Origin: B30-G6 sp964633115 | GTDB taxonomy: Bacteria; Desulfobacterota; Desulfobacteria; Desulfobacterales; B30-G6 | NCBI GenBank assembly: GCA_964633115.1 | Contig: CAZWEO010000010.1 | Span: forward strand, 8,842 to 72,841 | DNA length: 64,000 bases | Reading direction: 5' to 3' | Shown: piece after piece, positions 9,074 through 18,283 of the stretch | How the letters are laid out: every line of letters starts with the position of its first letter | Position numbering within the stretch: the stretch's first letter is position 1 | Notes under the pieces: generated by a model | What the model was told of the DNA's origin: nothing | The model's input: the letters and a program-made list of their open reading frames with translations, nothing else | Database searches by the model: none | Program-made: the position numbers and the translations under genes

Positions 9074-9685
9074 GTGTCTAAACCTGTAATAACCTTTCGT
9101 AGTGCTAATCCCACCCATCAAGAAGGAAAGCTCTTCGCCCATTTTCTGGATCAAGCCGCCGAGGGATTTTTTGGATTCATGCTAGGCGCCCGTTCCGAGG
9201 ACATTCTTGCAAATGCATTCGTGCAGCCAGATCATGACCTCTCACACCAGCACGTAACCTTTGCTGAGCAAAACCAGGTTGTAGTGGGAATGGTTTCCGG
9301 TTTCACCGCCAGGCAGCATCACAACGCCTCGGACCAACCGCTGAAGCAGGCAGCCGGCAAGCATAATCTGCGGTTCCTGACTGTATCCCTATTGTTTGCG
9401 CCCCTTTTGAGAATTCTCGACACCATCGCCGATGACGATTTTTATCTTCAGGCCATCGCCTTAAACAAGGAACTACGTGGGCAAGGACTTGGATCTGTCT
9501 TAATGGATCTTGCCGAGGAACGCGCGCACATCAGTGGTTCCAAACGTTTGTCCCTGGATGTTTCTGCCGATAATGTCAATGCTCGTAAACTTTACGAGCG
9601 CCGCGGGATGATTATTGAGTCCCAATGGCCCAAACGCCTTGCCATCCCAAAACTGAGGTTATATCGAATGACCAAATTGTTTTAA
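9074..9685 (+). CDS. GNAT family N-acetyltransferase
   Basis: A 203-residue acetyltransferase starting at GTG 9074, preceded by an AAGGA box. The central insertion (about residues 60-120) carries a hydrophobic segment before the acetyl-CoA motif LNKELRGQGLGSVLM (RGQGLG near 137-142); the C-terminal motif NVNARKLYERRGM is also complete. The substrate is not evident. It is convergent with the lpd gene, which ends only six bases away on the other strand. Confidence 0.75.
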   Translation: MSKPVITFRSANPTHQEGKLFAHFLDQAAEGFFGFMLGARSEDILANAFVQPDHDLSHQHVTFAEQNQVVVGMVSGFTARQHHNASDQPLKQAAGKHNLRFLTVSLLFAPLLRILDTIADDDFYLQAIALNKELRGQGLGSVLMDLAEERAHISGSKRLSLDVSADNVNARKLYERRGMIIESQWPKRLAIPKLRLYRMTKLF

Positions 9686-9691
9686 CTGAAA

Positions 9692-11104
9692 TTATGAGGC
9701 ATATATGGAGCACTTCCTCACCGCCATGGCTGCCTCCTGGAGTGCCTCGGCAAAGGTGGGATGACCATGCACCGTGCGGGCAATGTCTTCTGAACTGGCG
9801 CCAAACTCCAAGGCCAAAACGCATTCAGCAATCATATCGGCTGCACGAGGTCCGATGATATGAACTCCCAGAATACGATCGGTCTTGCCATGAGCAATCA
9901 ACTTGACAAAGCCTTCCTTCTCGCCCATGCAGCGCGCCCGGCCGGTGCCGGAAAACGGATAGGATCCCACACAATAGGGAACCCCTTTTGCCTTAATAGC
10001 CTCTTCAGTTAGACCGACACTTGCCACCTCGGGCCAGGTATAGATTACCGATGGAATCGTATCGTAATTCACCTCGCCAGCTAGACCGGCCATGCCTTCG
10101 ACGGCTGCAATCCCTTCAGCCGAGGCTTTGTGGGCCAGCATGGGGCCATAGGTCAGATCGCCGATGGCAAAAACACCCTTCGCATTGGTCTCATAGTTTG
10201 AACCAACAATAATGTGGCCAGTTTTCGCGTCGGTTTCAATCCCGACCTCCTCCAAGTTAAGTCCCTGGGTTAGAGGTTTGCGGCCCACGGCCACCAGAAG
10301 TCGGTCAAATGTCTTACTGGTTTGCTGCCCGTCTTTTTCAAGGCTTACCTTTACTTTTTTGGCCGTAGATTTGGCCTCCACAACCCGTGTATTGAGCAAC
10401 ACTTCCAGGCCCTGTTTTTTGAGAATGCGGTCCAAGGTTCTACCAACCTGTCCGTCCAAGGTAGTGGCTATTTTGGGTAGCATTTCGATTACGGTCACCT
10501 TGGCACCCAGACGCATCCAGACCGAACCCAGTTCGAGACCAATATACCCGCCGCCCACAACGCCCAGTTGTTTGGGAACAATGTCAAAATCCAGTGCTTC
10601 GGTGGAACTGACGATCCGCTCACCATCAAATGGCATACCCGGAACTTCCACCGGCTGGCTCCCGGTCGCCAGAAGGATTGACTTACCCAGGATTATACGA
10701 CTTTTGGCTTTATCAGATGTCACTTCCACTTGCTGGTTTCCGAGCAGACTTGCCTGGCCCTGAATAATTTCAATCTTGTTGCCTTTGAGCAGGTTGCGGA
10801 CACTGTCTGTGAGATCGCTAACCACCTTGTCCTTGCGACGCATAAGGGTTGGCAGGTCTAAGCTCAATCGGCCGGTTTTAATGCCGTGCTCGGCAAAATG
10901 GTCTTTGGCCAAATGATAATACTCGCTGGAATCGAGCAGGGCTTTGCTGGGAATGCAGCCAACATTCAAACAAACTCCACCAAGACGTGACGATTTTTCG
11001 ATACAGGCAGTTTTCAAGCCCAATTGTGCCGCTCGTACGGCAGCCACATAACCGCCGGGGCCAGAGCCAATGATAACCAGATCATATGTATCTGCTGCTG
11101 TCAT
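9692..11104 (-). CDS. lpdA: Dihydrolipoyl dehydrogenase (E3)
   Basis: The FAD- and NAD-dependent E3 component, which reoxidises the lipoyl groups of the neighbouring E2. FAD-binding VIIGSGPGGY lies at about residues 10-19, the redox-active disulfide is C45-C50 in GGVCLNVGCIPSK, the NAD site is LGVVGGGYIGLELG, and the C-terminal active-site His-Glu is in HGHPTFAEALQEA. Start chosen at 11104 (MTAADTYDLV), one base after the sucB stop; an upstream in-frame ATG would overlap sucB. The length of 470 residues is normal. Last gene of the sucA-sucB-lpd operon. Confidence 0.93.
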   Translation of the reverse strand: MTAADTYDLVIIGSGPGGYVAAVRAAQLGLKTACIEKSSRLGGVCLNVGCIPSKALLDSSEYYHLAKDHFAEHGIKTGRLSLDLPTLMRRKDKVVSDLTDSVRNLLKGNKIEIIQGQASLLGNQQVEVTSDKAKSRIILGKSILLATGSQPVEVPGMPFDGERIVSSTEALDFDIVPKQLGVVGGGYIGLELGSVWMRLGAKVTVIEMLPKIATTLDGQVGRTLDRILKKQGLEVLLNTRVVEAKSTAKKVKVSLEKDGQQTSKTFDRLLVAVGRKPLTQGLNLEEVGIETDAKTGHIIVGSNYETNAKGVFAIGDLTYGPMLAHKASAEGIAAVEGMAGLAGEVNYDTIPSVIYTWPEVASVGLTEEAIKAKGVPYCVGSYPFSGTGRARCMGEKEGFVKLIAHGKTDRILGVHIIGPRAADMIAECVLALEFGASSEDIARTVHGHPTFAEALQEAAMAVRKCSIYAS

Positions 11105-11105
11105 C

Positions 11106-12377
11106 TTACACCTCCAACACGATGCGTTCCGGGTTTTCCACAAACTCCTTGACCCGTTTTAAAAAGGTCACAGCACCTTTACCATCTACGATGCGATGAT
11201 CATAACTCAAAGCCACGTACATCATGGGACGGATGACGATTTCATCTCCCACAACCACAGGACGCTTCTCGATTTTATGCATACCCAGAATGCCACTCTG
11301 GGGCATGTTCAAAATTGGTGTACTCAGTAGCGATCCATACACACCGCCGTTACTAACGGTAAATGTCCCGCCCTCCAGATCAGCTAACTCGAGCCGGTTG
11401 GCCTTGATTTTTTGGACATATTCGATGATGGCCTTCTCGATATCGGCAAAACTCATCCGCTCGACATGGCGAATGACCGGGACCACCAGTCCACGCTCAC
11501 TACCGATGGCCACACCGATGTGTTGGTAATTATGATAGATGATGTCAGAACCGTCCACAAAGGCGTTAATTTCCGGGATTTCTTTTAAGGCCTGCACACA
11601 GGCTTTGATAAAAAACGACATAAAGCCCAAAGACACATCATGCTTCTTTTGAAAGGCTTCCTTGTAACGCGTGCGCATGGTCATGGCCTGCTGCATATCT
11701 ATCTCATTGAAGGTCGTCAGCATGGCGGTGTTCTGTTTGGATTCCAGTAGGCGCTCGGCGATGCGTTTGCGAATGGGCGTCATGGCCACGCGCTTTTCGG
11801 TAACCGGCACCATGGCATCTGCGGGCTCCGCACAAACGGGCGCCTGAGCTGCTTCGGGAATCCCAGCCGGGGCCTGCTCTAGATAGAGCAGCACATCCCC
11901 CTTGCTGATACGACCACCTGGTCCGGTACCGGTTATGTGTGAGATATCCAGGTTTTTTTCAGCCACCAGTCTTCTTACGGCTGGTGACAGTTGCATGTCC
12001 ACCGTTGCCGGTTTCTGTGTTGGCGTTGTTGATGACGGTTTCGCTACCACGGCTACAGCCGGTGCAGGTGTCTTGGGCATCTCAACCTTTTCAGGTTCAA
12101 CCTTGGGCGCAGGCTCCGCTGCAGACGGCGCCGCGGTTGCCTGAGTAGTATCAATCTGCCCCACAGCCGCCCCGATGGCTACGGTTTCACCTTCCTGGAC
12201 CAAAATCTTAAGGACACCGGATTCTTCGGCCACCACTTCCAGGGTAACCTTATCTGTTTCGATCACCAGGAGGGCCTCATCCTTTTGGACCCTGTCACCA
12301 TCCTGTTTAAACCACTCCGCCAGAACTGCCTCCTGAACCGATTCACCAACGCTGGGGATGATAATGTCTATAGCCAT
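11106..12377 (-). CDS. sucB: Dihydrolipoyl succinyltransferase (2-oxoglutarate dehydrogenase E2)
   Basis: A 423-residue E2. Domains in order: lipoyl domain with the modified lysine in ETDKVTLEV (about residue 43), an alanine/proline-rich linker (about 80-128), a peripheral subunit-binding domain (SPAVRRLVAEKNLDISHITG, then GPGGRISKGDVL), a second linker, and the catalytic core ending in DHRIVDGKGAV with the active-site histidine and aspartate. It transfers succinyl from the lipoyl arm to CoA. The pairing with sucA rather than a pyruvate dehydrogenase E1 supports the succinyl assignment. Confidence 0.92.
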   Translation of the reverse strand: MAIDIIIPSVGESVQEAVLAEWFKQDGDRVQKDEALLVIETDKVTLEVVAEESGVLKILVQEGETVAIGAAVGQIDTTQATAAPSAAEPAPKVEPEKVEMPKTPAPAVAVVAKPSSTTPTQKPATVDMQLSPAVRRLVAEKNLDISHITGTGPGGRISKGDVLLYLEQAPAGIPEAAQAPVCAEPADAMVPVTEKRVAMTPIRKRIAERLLESKQNTAMLTTFNEIDMQQAMTMRTRYKEAFQKKHDVSLGFMSFFIKACVQALKEIPEINAFVDGSDIIYHNYQHIGVAIGSERGLVVPVIRHVERMSFADIEKAIIEYVQKIKANRLELADLEGGTFTVSNGGVYGSLLSTPILNMPQSGILGMHKIEKRPVVVGDEIVIRPMMYVALSYDHRIVDGKGAVTFLKRVKEFVENPERIVLEV

Positions 12378-12651
12378 TTTGCTCCCTCAATTTTGACGCT
12401 TCCGTGAAAATCCCAACTTCCGTGTTGTGCCGCACGCACTTGAATTTGAATTTTTTACGAAACCGTCGATTTAAAATTCTCTATGGTTTCATCAAATTTC
12501 ATGTAAAATCATTTCCAATTATGTAAAGACTGCGCAGGTTTCGTTTGCTAAAAAACTATAATTCCATGAGCTATAAAATAAGCCTTAAGCTTTCTGACTG
12601 TAGGCGCCAAACAGTCTAATAGTCTACAGCCTACAGTCTACAGTCTCAATT
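12378..12651. repeat. sucA-sucB spacer with a TACAGCCTACAGTCTA-type repeat
   Basis: The 274 bp between sucA and sucB hold no gene. Near 12593-12645 is a run of related words (ACTGTAGGC, AGTCTAATAG, TCTACAGCCTACAG, TCTACAGTCT) that form overlapping direct and inverted copies. The same words recur at about 42928-42982 in the ferredoxin-HEAT-protein spacer, so this is a dispersed intergenic repeat. It interrupts an operon that is otherwise tightly spaced. Confidence 0.6.
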
Positions 12652-15378
12652 TTATGACACTGAATCCGCAGCAGCACCCAAGGCCTGATCCGATATGGCT
12701 TCCTGTTGCTGCTTGTAGATGGCTGGAAATCCTGTGGCGGGGCTGGCTGCCGGCTTCCGGCCCACATAGTGTAGCCTTTGCCCGATGATTCTTTCCAGAC
12801 GAGCTTGCACAAAAGACCAAGCACCCATGTTTCCGGGTTCCTCCTGAACCCAGCTAAACTCTTTGACCTTTTTATATTTTACCAATAATTTTTCGATCTG
12901 CCTTTCTGGGAATGGATAAAATTGCTCCAAACGCAGAATAACTTTATCACTCTGCTTGAGCTCCTCACGCCGTTGAACCAGCTGATAATAAATTTTACCA
13001 CTACAAAAAAGAATTTCAGTTGCCCCAGCATTGGGATCCAAATCATCCAAAACCGGTTCAAATTCCTTTGAAACCAGTTCGTCCAAGTTGGAAACAGCCA
13101 TGGGGTGGCGTAGCAGACTTTTGGGCGTCATTAAGACCAGTGGCTTTCGATAGGGCGCTTTGACCTGACGCCGCAATAGGTGAAAATATTGGGCTGGTGT
13201 CGTCAGGTTGCACACCTGCATGTTCTCCTCAGCGCACAACTGAAGAAACCGTTCCAAGCGTGCGCTGGAATGTTCCGGCCCGAGTCCTTCCCAGCCATGC
13301 GGCAGTAGCATGGTCAGCCCACTTAAGCGCTGCCATTTGGACTGACCACTGGCGATGAAGAGATCGATAACGCCTTGGGCATTGTTGGCAAAGTCACCAA
13401 ATTGAGCCTCCCATAAGACTAAGGTGTTGGGCTGGGTGATGGAATACCCGTATTCAAAACCCAAGACGCCGGCTTCGGCCAGTAAGCTATTGTAAACCAT
13501 AAATTTGGCTTTCTGCCCTTCCAAATTATTTAAAGGCGTATACGGCTGGCCGGTTTTAGCGTCAAAGAGAACGCTGTGCCGCTGACTAAAGGTGCCGCGA
13601 CCCACATCCTGGCCACTTAAGCGGATGGTGTATCCCTGCATGAGCAAGGATGCCAGCGCCAAGGCTTCTGCATTGGCCCAATCAATACCTTTGCCGCTTT
13701 CAATTGCAGTCATGCGTTTATCTAACAAGCGTTTTAATTTTGAGTTTAAGCTAAACTCATGCGGGACCTGGTTTAGCTGCTGGGCTATCTTTTTTAATTG
13801 CTTGCGGGGAACGCTTGTTGAAACACCTGTAAAAGTGTACTTCGATTGAACGGCTTCCCATTCTTCAAAATAATTGTCCTGAGGAAACAAGCAATCGGTT
13901 CCATGTACATCGGCATAGGCCTTATCAAGCGCATCTTGAATCTCAGTCTGTATTGTTTCCAGATGCGACTGATCTACTATTTTTTCGGCCGACAATTCTT
14001 GGGCATAGAGTGTATATAATGATGGTCGTTCCTTAATACGGTTGTACATAAGTGGTTGCGTAAAGTAGGGTTCATCGCCCTCATTGTGACCATAGCGACG
14101 ATAGCAAATCACGTCGATAACCACATCTTTGCCAAAGCGATGACGATAGTCCGCTGCCAATTTGCCGATATGTACGGCAGCCTCGGGGTTCTCGCCATGA
14201 ACATGGAATATGGGCACCATCAACATTTTGGCAATATCAGTTGAGTAGCGGGTTGAACGGGCATCTTCGGGCAAAGTGGTATAGCCGATTTGGTTGTTAA
14301 TAATAATATGAACTGTGCCTCCGGTTTTATAACCAGCCAACTGAGACATATTTAACGTTTCGGCCACCACCCCCTGCCCGGCAAAGGCGCCATCACCATG
14401 GATCAACACTGGCAGTACATGTGCGGACCCTTTATTAGCCAATTCCTGTCTGGCCCGGGCCACACCTTCAACAACGGGATCAACTGCTTCCAAATGGCTG
14501 GGATTATTCACCAGAAACATACGTAGGCCTTCGCCTTCCGGCAGCTCGATATCGGACAGATAACCATTGTGATATTTGACATCGCCGGATCCGAGTAATT
14601 GTCCCGGATCATAACAACTTTCGAACTCGCGGAAAATCTCCTCATATGGTTTGCCCAATACATGACACTGGACATTTAAGCGTCCTCTATGGGCCATTCC
14701 CAATATAACTTCCTGGCTGCTGTTCACGGCAGCTTGGGCGATCAACCTATCCAGGAGGGGAATGACTACATCGCCACCTTCCAATGAAAACCGGGTAACA
14801 CCCATGTACTTTTTATTTAAAAAGGCTTCAAACATCGCGGCCTGGTGCAGTTGTTTAAGCAATATCTTCTTTTCCCGTGGTTCCAGGCTCGGCTTGTTTT
14901 GGACAGGCTCCATTCGCTCTTGCAACCAACGCCGTTCATCTGGATCATGCAAATGCATGTATTCAACACCGATGGAACGACAATAGCTTGCCTTTAATGC
15001 TGCCAGCAGATCCTTTAGTCGGCCATTGGTTGCCCCCAGAAAACTGGTCTCAGCCAGGGATTGATCCAAATCGGCCAAGCTAATATCGAATCGTTCCAAG
15101 GACAGTAGTGGATGGTCCATGGGGCAGGCTTCCAGAGGATCCATGCATGATAAAATATGCCCGATGTTGCGGTAGGCATATACCAATCGTTCTATCTTGG
15201 TTTGCAGGGATGACACTGCGGTTGATTTTGCAGGCTTGGGCCCAGGCATTCCGTCTGCGGCGATTTCAAAACCTTGAAAGAAAAAGTCCCAGTCTTTTGA
15301 AACAGACCCAGGATCCTGCTTCCATTGCTGGTATTGTGATTCTATCAGGTCCAGATGATAGGTTTCGGGAAAAGACAT
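12652..15378 (-). CDS. sucA: 2-oxoglutarate dehydrogenase E1 component
   Basis: A 908-residue thiamine diphosphate-dependent decarboxylase, close to the 933 residues of E. coli SucA. The N-terminal E2-binding region (YQQWKQDPGSVSKDWDFFFQ) is present. So are the HRGRLN motif, the ThDP/Mg site GDGAFAGQGVVAETLN with INNQIGYTT, the SARST-like signature (EDARSTRYSTDIAK), and the late E1 segment LLPHGWEGLGPEHSSARLER. It catalyses the first step of 2-oxoglutarate to succinyl-CoA conversion in the cytoplasm and begins the sucA-sucB-lpd operon. A GAGG box lies upstream of the ATG. This NAD-linked complex is unusual beside so many ferredoxin-type enzymes. Confidence 0.94.
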   Translation of the reverse strand: MSFPETYHLDLIESQYQQWKQDPGSVSKDWDFFFQGFEIAADGMPGPKPAKSTAVSSLQTKIERLVYAYRNIGHILSCMDPLEACPMDHPLLSLERFDISLADLDQSLAETSFLGATNGRLKDLLAALKASYCRSIGVEYMHLHDPDERRWLQERMEPVQNKPSLEPREKKILLKQLHQAAMFEAFLNKKYMGVTRFSLEGGDVVIPLLDRLIAQAAVNSSQEVILGMAHRGRLNVQCHVLGKPYEEIFREFESCYDPGQLLGSGDVKYHNGYLSDIELPEGEGLRMFLVNNPSHLEAVDPVVEGVARARQELANKGSAHVLPVLIHGDGAFAGQGVVAETLNMSQLAGYKTGGTVHIIINNQIGYTTLPEDARSTRYSTDIAKMLMVPIFHVHGENPEAAVHIGKLAADYRHRFGKDVVIDVICYRRYGHNEGDEPYFTQPLMYNRIKERPSLYTLYAQELSAEKIVDQSHLETIQTEIQDALDKAYADVHGTDCLFPQDNYFEEWEAVQSKYTFTGVSTSVPRKQLKKIAQQLNQVPHEFSLNSKLKRLLDKRMTAIESGKGIDWANAEALALASLLMQGYTIRLSGQDVGRGTFSQRHSVLFDAKTGQPYTPLNNLEGQKAKFMVYNSLLAEAGVLGFEYGYSITQPNTLVLWEAQFGDFANNAQGVIDLFIASGQSKWQRLSGLTMLLPHGWEGLGPEHSSARLERFLQLCAEENMQVCNLTTPAQYFHLLRRQVKAPYRKPLVLMTPKSLLRHPMAVSNLDELVSKEFEPVLDDLDPNAGATEILFCSGKIYYQLVQRREELKQSDKVILRLEQFYPFPERQIEKLLVKYKKVKEFSWVQEEPGNMGAWSFVQARLERIIGQRLHYVGRKPAASPATGFPAIYKQQQEAISDQALGAAADSVS

Positions 15379-15526
15379 CCTTCGTGCTCCTCTCCGGATT
15401 CTATGTAGGTATAGATGCTGCTGTTTCGAGACATGTTATTTAGCTGGTATATCATCCCATCCATGGGGGTTCAAGTTTCAACCTGATTCCCACGAGGATA
15501 ATATGGCCATCCCCAGGAAGTTGGCA

Positions 15527-16198
15527 TTATTTATTTCTAATTTTTTTGATGATTTTGGGAATAAAAAAGGAAAAGATAAACAAAGCAATCGAGAAGAAAA
15601 CTTTGAATGATATCAACTCTCCCCAATTGCCGGAAGTCCAAACCTGCTTCAAGGTGCCAATAAAAAAAGTAAAGATAAAAGTGCCGACAATGATACCCAA
15701 TGCCGTGCCACCCACATAGTCCCAGAACCGGACCTTGGTGAGTCCCATGCCAAAATTCATTGGGGTGAAAGGAAAATAGACCAAGCGTAAATACAACACC
15801 GCTGCAAAGCCGTTGCGCTCAATGGCATCATCATATTTTTTAAGTCTATCCCCAATCAGCGATGCTGCGAATTCGCGACCCAGCGTGCGACCGATGATGA
15901 ATGCCACGGCAGCTCCCAACATCGCACCGATCCAGACCCATAAAAATCCCCAGTAGGGGCCAAATATGGCAGCACCCAGACCGGTAAGCAGTGTACCCGG
16001 TACAAATAGACACACGCCCGCCATATATACACCAATAAAAATCAAGGGTGCCCACATCCCCATTCGCCCCAAAAAAGCTCCCAGCGAATCGGGTGTCAGG
16101 TATGACATGAAGGGAGTTAAACGAAATAACACAATTGCGCTTACAATGAAGGCAATTAAAACTGCGATCTTTAAGACTGCTTTGGACTTAGCGGTCAA
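15527..16198 (-). CDS. TVP38/TMEM64 (DedA-like, VTT domain) membrane protein
   Basis: A 223-residue protein with about six hydrophobic spans. The VTT/SNARE-associated core is recognisable: VCLFVPGTLLTGLGAAIFGPYWG, G-A-x-x-G-A-x-x-A-F-x-x-G-R (GAMLGAAVAFIIGRTLGR) and the conserved YLRLVYFPFTPMNFGMG loop. DedA/TVP38 proteins are thought to be lipid scramblases or ion-coupled transporters; the substrate is not known here. The start is a TTG at 16198 after a TAAGG box. It lies downstream of arsS on the same strand, and TVP38 genes often accompany arsenosugar gene groups, but a repeat-filled 390 bp gap separates them. Confidence 0.8.
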   Translation of the reverse strand: MTAKSKAVLKIAVLIAFIVSAIVLFRLTPFMSYLTPDSLGAFLGRMGMWAPLIFIGVYMAGVCLFVPGTLLTGLGAAIFGPYWGFLWVWIGAMLGAAVAFIIGRTLGREFAASLIGDRLKKYDDAIERNGFAAVLYLRLVYFPFTPMNFGMGLTKVRFWDYVGGTALGIIVGTFIFTFFIGTLKQVWTSGNWGELISFKVFFSIALFIFSFFIPKIIKKIRNK

Positions 16199-16284
16199 TG
16201 CCTTACTACCCCCTAGTTATAGTCCTGATTAAAAGTAGTCACCTTTAAAGAGTATTACCCCTGCTGGAACCACCCTTTACCCTT

Positions 16285-16505
16285 CCCGTCTTTCCCGCGG
16301 AAGCGGGAACCCAGAAGAAGCTATCAGCTATTGGCCATTGGCCATTCTGGATCCCCGATTTCTCGGGGATGACGACCGGTTCAAACGTTTCAACGACAGA
16401 CATTCAAACCCTTAAACCTTCCTGTCATGCCGGACTTGATCCGGCATCCAGAAAAAGCCCTCAGCTAAAGGCTTATTCTGGATCCTCATTTCCATGGGGA
16501 TGACG
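16285..16505. repeat. Two copies of a palindromic CGTCATGCCGG-type repeat
   Basis: The 390 bp gap between arsS and the TVP38 gene is filled by two related units. The first (16285-16377) starts CCCGTCTTTCCCGCGGAAGC and ends with CTGGATCCCCGATTTCTCGG followed by GGATGACG. The second (16421-16505) starts GTCATGCCGGACTTGATCCG and ends TCTGGATCCTCATTTCCATG plus GGGATGACG. Each can fold on itself, and the ends are inverted versions of one another. Elements of this type are widespread in bacterial intergenic DNA. A separate copy of ATTGGCCATTGGCCATT lies in the first unit. Confidence 0.7.
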
Positions 16506-16579
16506 CGTAAGGCTGGGTTACTTTGATGCGTCCCTGCTTACAGCATGCAAGCTCCTGACACCGGCGACATCCATTTAGT

Positions 16580-16612
16580 TCCTGTAACTCAGGATGCGAT
16601 CGACCCCCCTCA
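16580..16612 (-). promoter_or_regulatory. Candidate SECIS element and selenocysteine UGA of arsS
   Basis: The UGA codon occupies 16612-16610. Beginning 15 bases after it, TCCTG-AGTTA-CAGGA forms a five-base-pair hairpin whose loop G lies about 22 bases past the UGA. Bacterial SECIS hairpins sit just downstream of the UGA, with a loop G roughly 16-37 bases away, so the position fits. The stem is short, and recognition by SelB is inference. Confidence 0.45.
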
Positions 16613-17578
16613 AGTAAATCCCGAACCCGCTGTGCAGGCATAGCAATGATCCGCCGTGGCCACTACATTACCGGCTTCAGGTGGACTTTCCATTTCAGAT
16701 ACGTGAATCTTGTGACCGCCCATATGTAAACCCCGGGCTAAGTTGAAATCACAATCATAAAGATAGCCATCCCAGGATACCGATACCATGGTTCGGCACA
16801 TGACATCTGCCACAGCGCAAGGATTAAAACTTGAAGCCAGTTTTTCCATATAGCTGTTGAGATTACCGGACTGAATCAACCAGTCCCGATAACGGCCCAA
16901 CGGGACATTGGCGAAGCTAAAAAGGTTGTTAAACTGAATTCCCCATTTTTTCTTGAGCATCCGTCTAAATCGCTCGCTTGTCTGGACCTGATCCGGCGGC
17001 AGAAAAGCACCGGAAGGATTTGAAACCAGATTTAGTTCCAAACCAGACCCTTCCTGACCATAGCCAAGCTGATTCAACTTTTGCAATGCCTTAATGGAGG
17101 TATCGAATATACCCTTCCCGCGCTGGGCCTCAGTTTGGGAGGAATTTAAAGATGGAAATGAGGCCACCACCACCACCTGATTATCGACCAGCACTTTTCT
17201 TAATCCAGATCGTTTTGTGCTGTTCAAAGCAGACAGGTTGGATCGAAACATCACCCGCGCTGAAAGCGTCGCCATCAACTCGATGAGTTCACTAATGTGG
17301 GTATTTAGTTCCGGGGCGCCGCCTGTGATGTCAATGACGCCAAATTGGCACCGCCGGACATAATCGACGACATCCAGCATGGTTTCGTAGGTCATGTTCT
17401 CTTTGCGATCCGGTCCTGCATCTAGATGGCAATGCTGACAGCGTTGATTACACAAAAAGCCCACATTAATTTGTAAGGTATGGGTCTGATCGCGCTTCAA
17501 CTTGAGCTTATGGCTGGAAAGCGTCAAATTAAAGGCATCTATATCCATTTCGGCCGATTGAGGTTCGTTATTCAGCAT
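16589..17578 (-). CDS. arsS: Arsenosugar-type radical SAM protein ArsS, probable selenoprotein
   Basis: The radical SAM cluster motif is CNQRCQHCH (CxxxCxxC with the extra histidine), followed by DAGPDRKE and the SAM-binding DITGGAPEL. The cysteine-rich C-terminal domain contains NPCAVADVMCRTMVSVSWDG, DCDFN and HCYACTAGSGFT, then UGA, then GGSIAS and a second UGA. Family members end CxxCTAGxGSSCGG or have U in place of that last cysteine, so the first UGA falls exactly at a position used for selenocysteine. With read-through the protein has 329 residues, the usual family length. The ATG at 17578 is chosen because a GGAG box lies nine bases upstream. The enzyme is proposed to build the carbon-arsenic bond of arsenosugars. 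Confidence 0.82.
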
Positions 17579-17769
17579 GTCAGTCAATCTCCAGTATGCC
17601 TTATTCTTGCGGTTATAACCGACAATTATAGTTTGTTTCGATTGCAATCATTAAAACAATTATCATTTCCGAAGCCAGCCACAGTCATGATAGATGAAAC
17701 AATTGGAAGTTATCTGAAAAACAGTTTTTTTACGGCGAAGCCGCTACCAAACAACCGCGCAGCAGCTGT

Positions 17770-18102
17770 TTACATGGATAATTTCTCTGCAATATTGCGA
17801 GCCTGAATCCCATGAACGAGGGATGCGCCTCCGCGAATCGCGGTGGCCACATGAACGGCTTCTGTCATCTCACCCAAATTCGACCCTCGCTCTAAGCACT
17901 TTTCAGTAAAAGAATCGATGCAATAGGGGCATTGTATGGCATGCGCTACGGCCAGGGCAATTAAAGATTTTTCCCGCAGCGTCAGCTCGCCCTCAGAGAA
18001 TACCTCATTATAATAGTCGAAGTATTTTTTGGCCATTTCCGGTGCTTCCTGGCCGATTTCACCAAATTTAGGCAGATCTTCGCGATTGTAGTAGGTGTCC
18101 AT
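17770..18102 (-). CDS. AhpD/carboxymuconolactone decarboxylase-like protein of the arsenosugar group
   Basis: A 110-residue protein of the AhpD-like fold. The redox motif CPYC is C58-C61, followed by a third cysteine at C69 and the helix EAVHVATAIRGGASLVHG. It matches the small peroxidase-like proteins annotated as associated with arsenosugar biosynthesis, which begin MDTYYN or METYYN. That is why the ATG at 18102 is chosen over the one at 18114; a GGGAG box also lies five bases before it. It lies between the FAD oxidoreductase and arsS on the same strand. It may reduce a peroxide or disulfide in that pathway (inference). Confidence 0.82.
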   Translation of the reverse strand: MDTYYNREDLPKFGEIGQEAPEMAKKYFDYYNEVFSEGELTLREKSLIALAVAHAIQCPYCIDSFTEKCLERGSNLGEMTEAVHVATAIRGGASLVHGIQARNIAEKLSM

Positions 18103-18283
18103 GGTTTCTCCCATTTGAATTTTCTTAAAGGTGCCAACTCAATAATTATTTATTTAAATTCTTTGTCGCGCATGTGTTTAAAACCTTACAAAAATTATCC
18201 GCTCATTCGATCACTTATCATGATATTTTATATTCGGTTAATCTTGGTTCTCAAACCACACAGTGAGGCATTTTGGATAATTT

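Noticed and set aside
10212..10763. 183-residue plus-strand frame
   Set aside because: Antisense shadow of lpd; serine- and arginine-rich composition typical of the reverse strand of a coding gene.
16589..16591. A second selenocysteine at the second UGA of arsS
   Set aside because: Family members end shortly after the UGG-like motif, so this UGA fits the normal stop; read-through would add residues with no family match.
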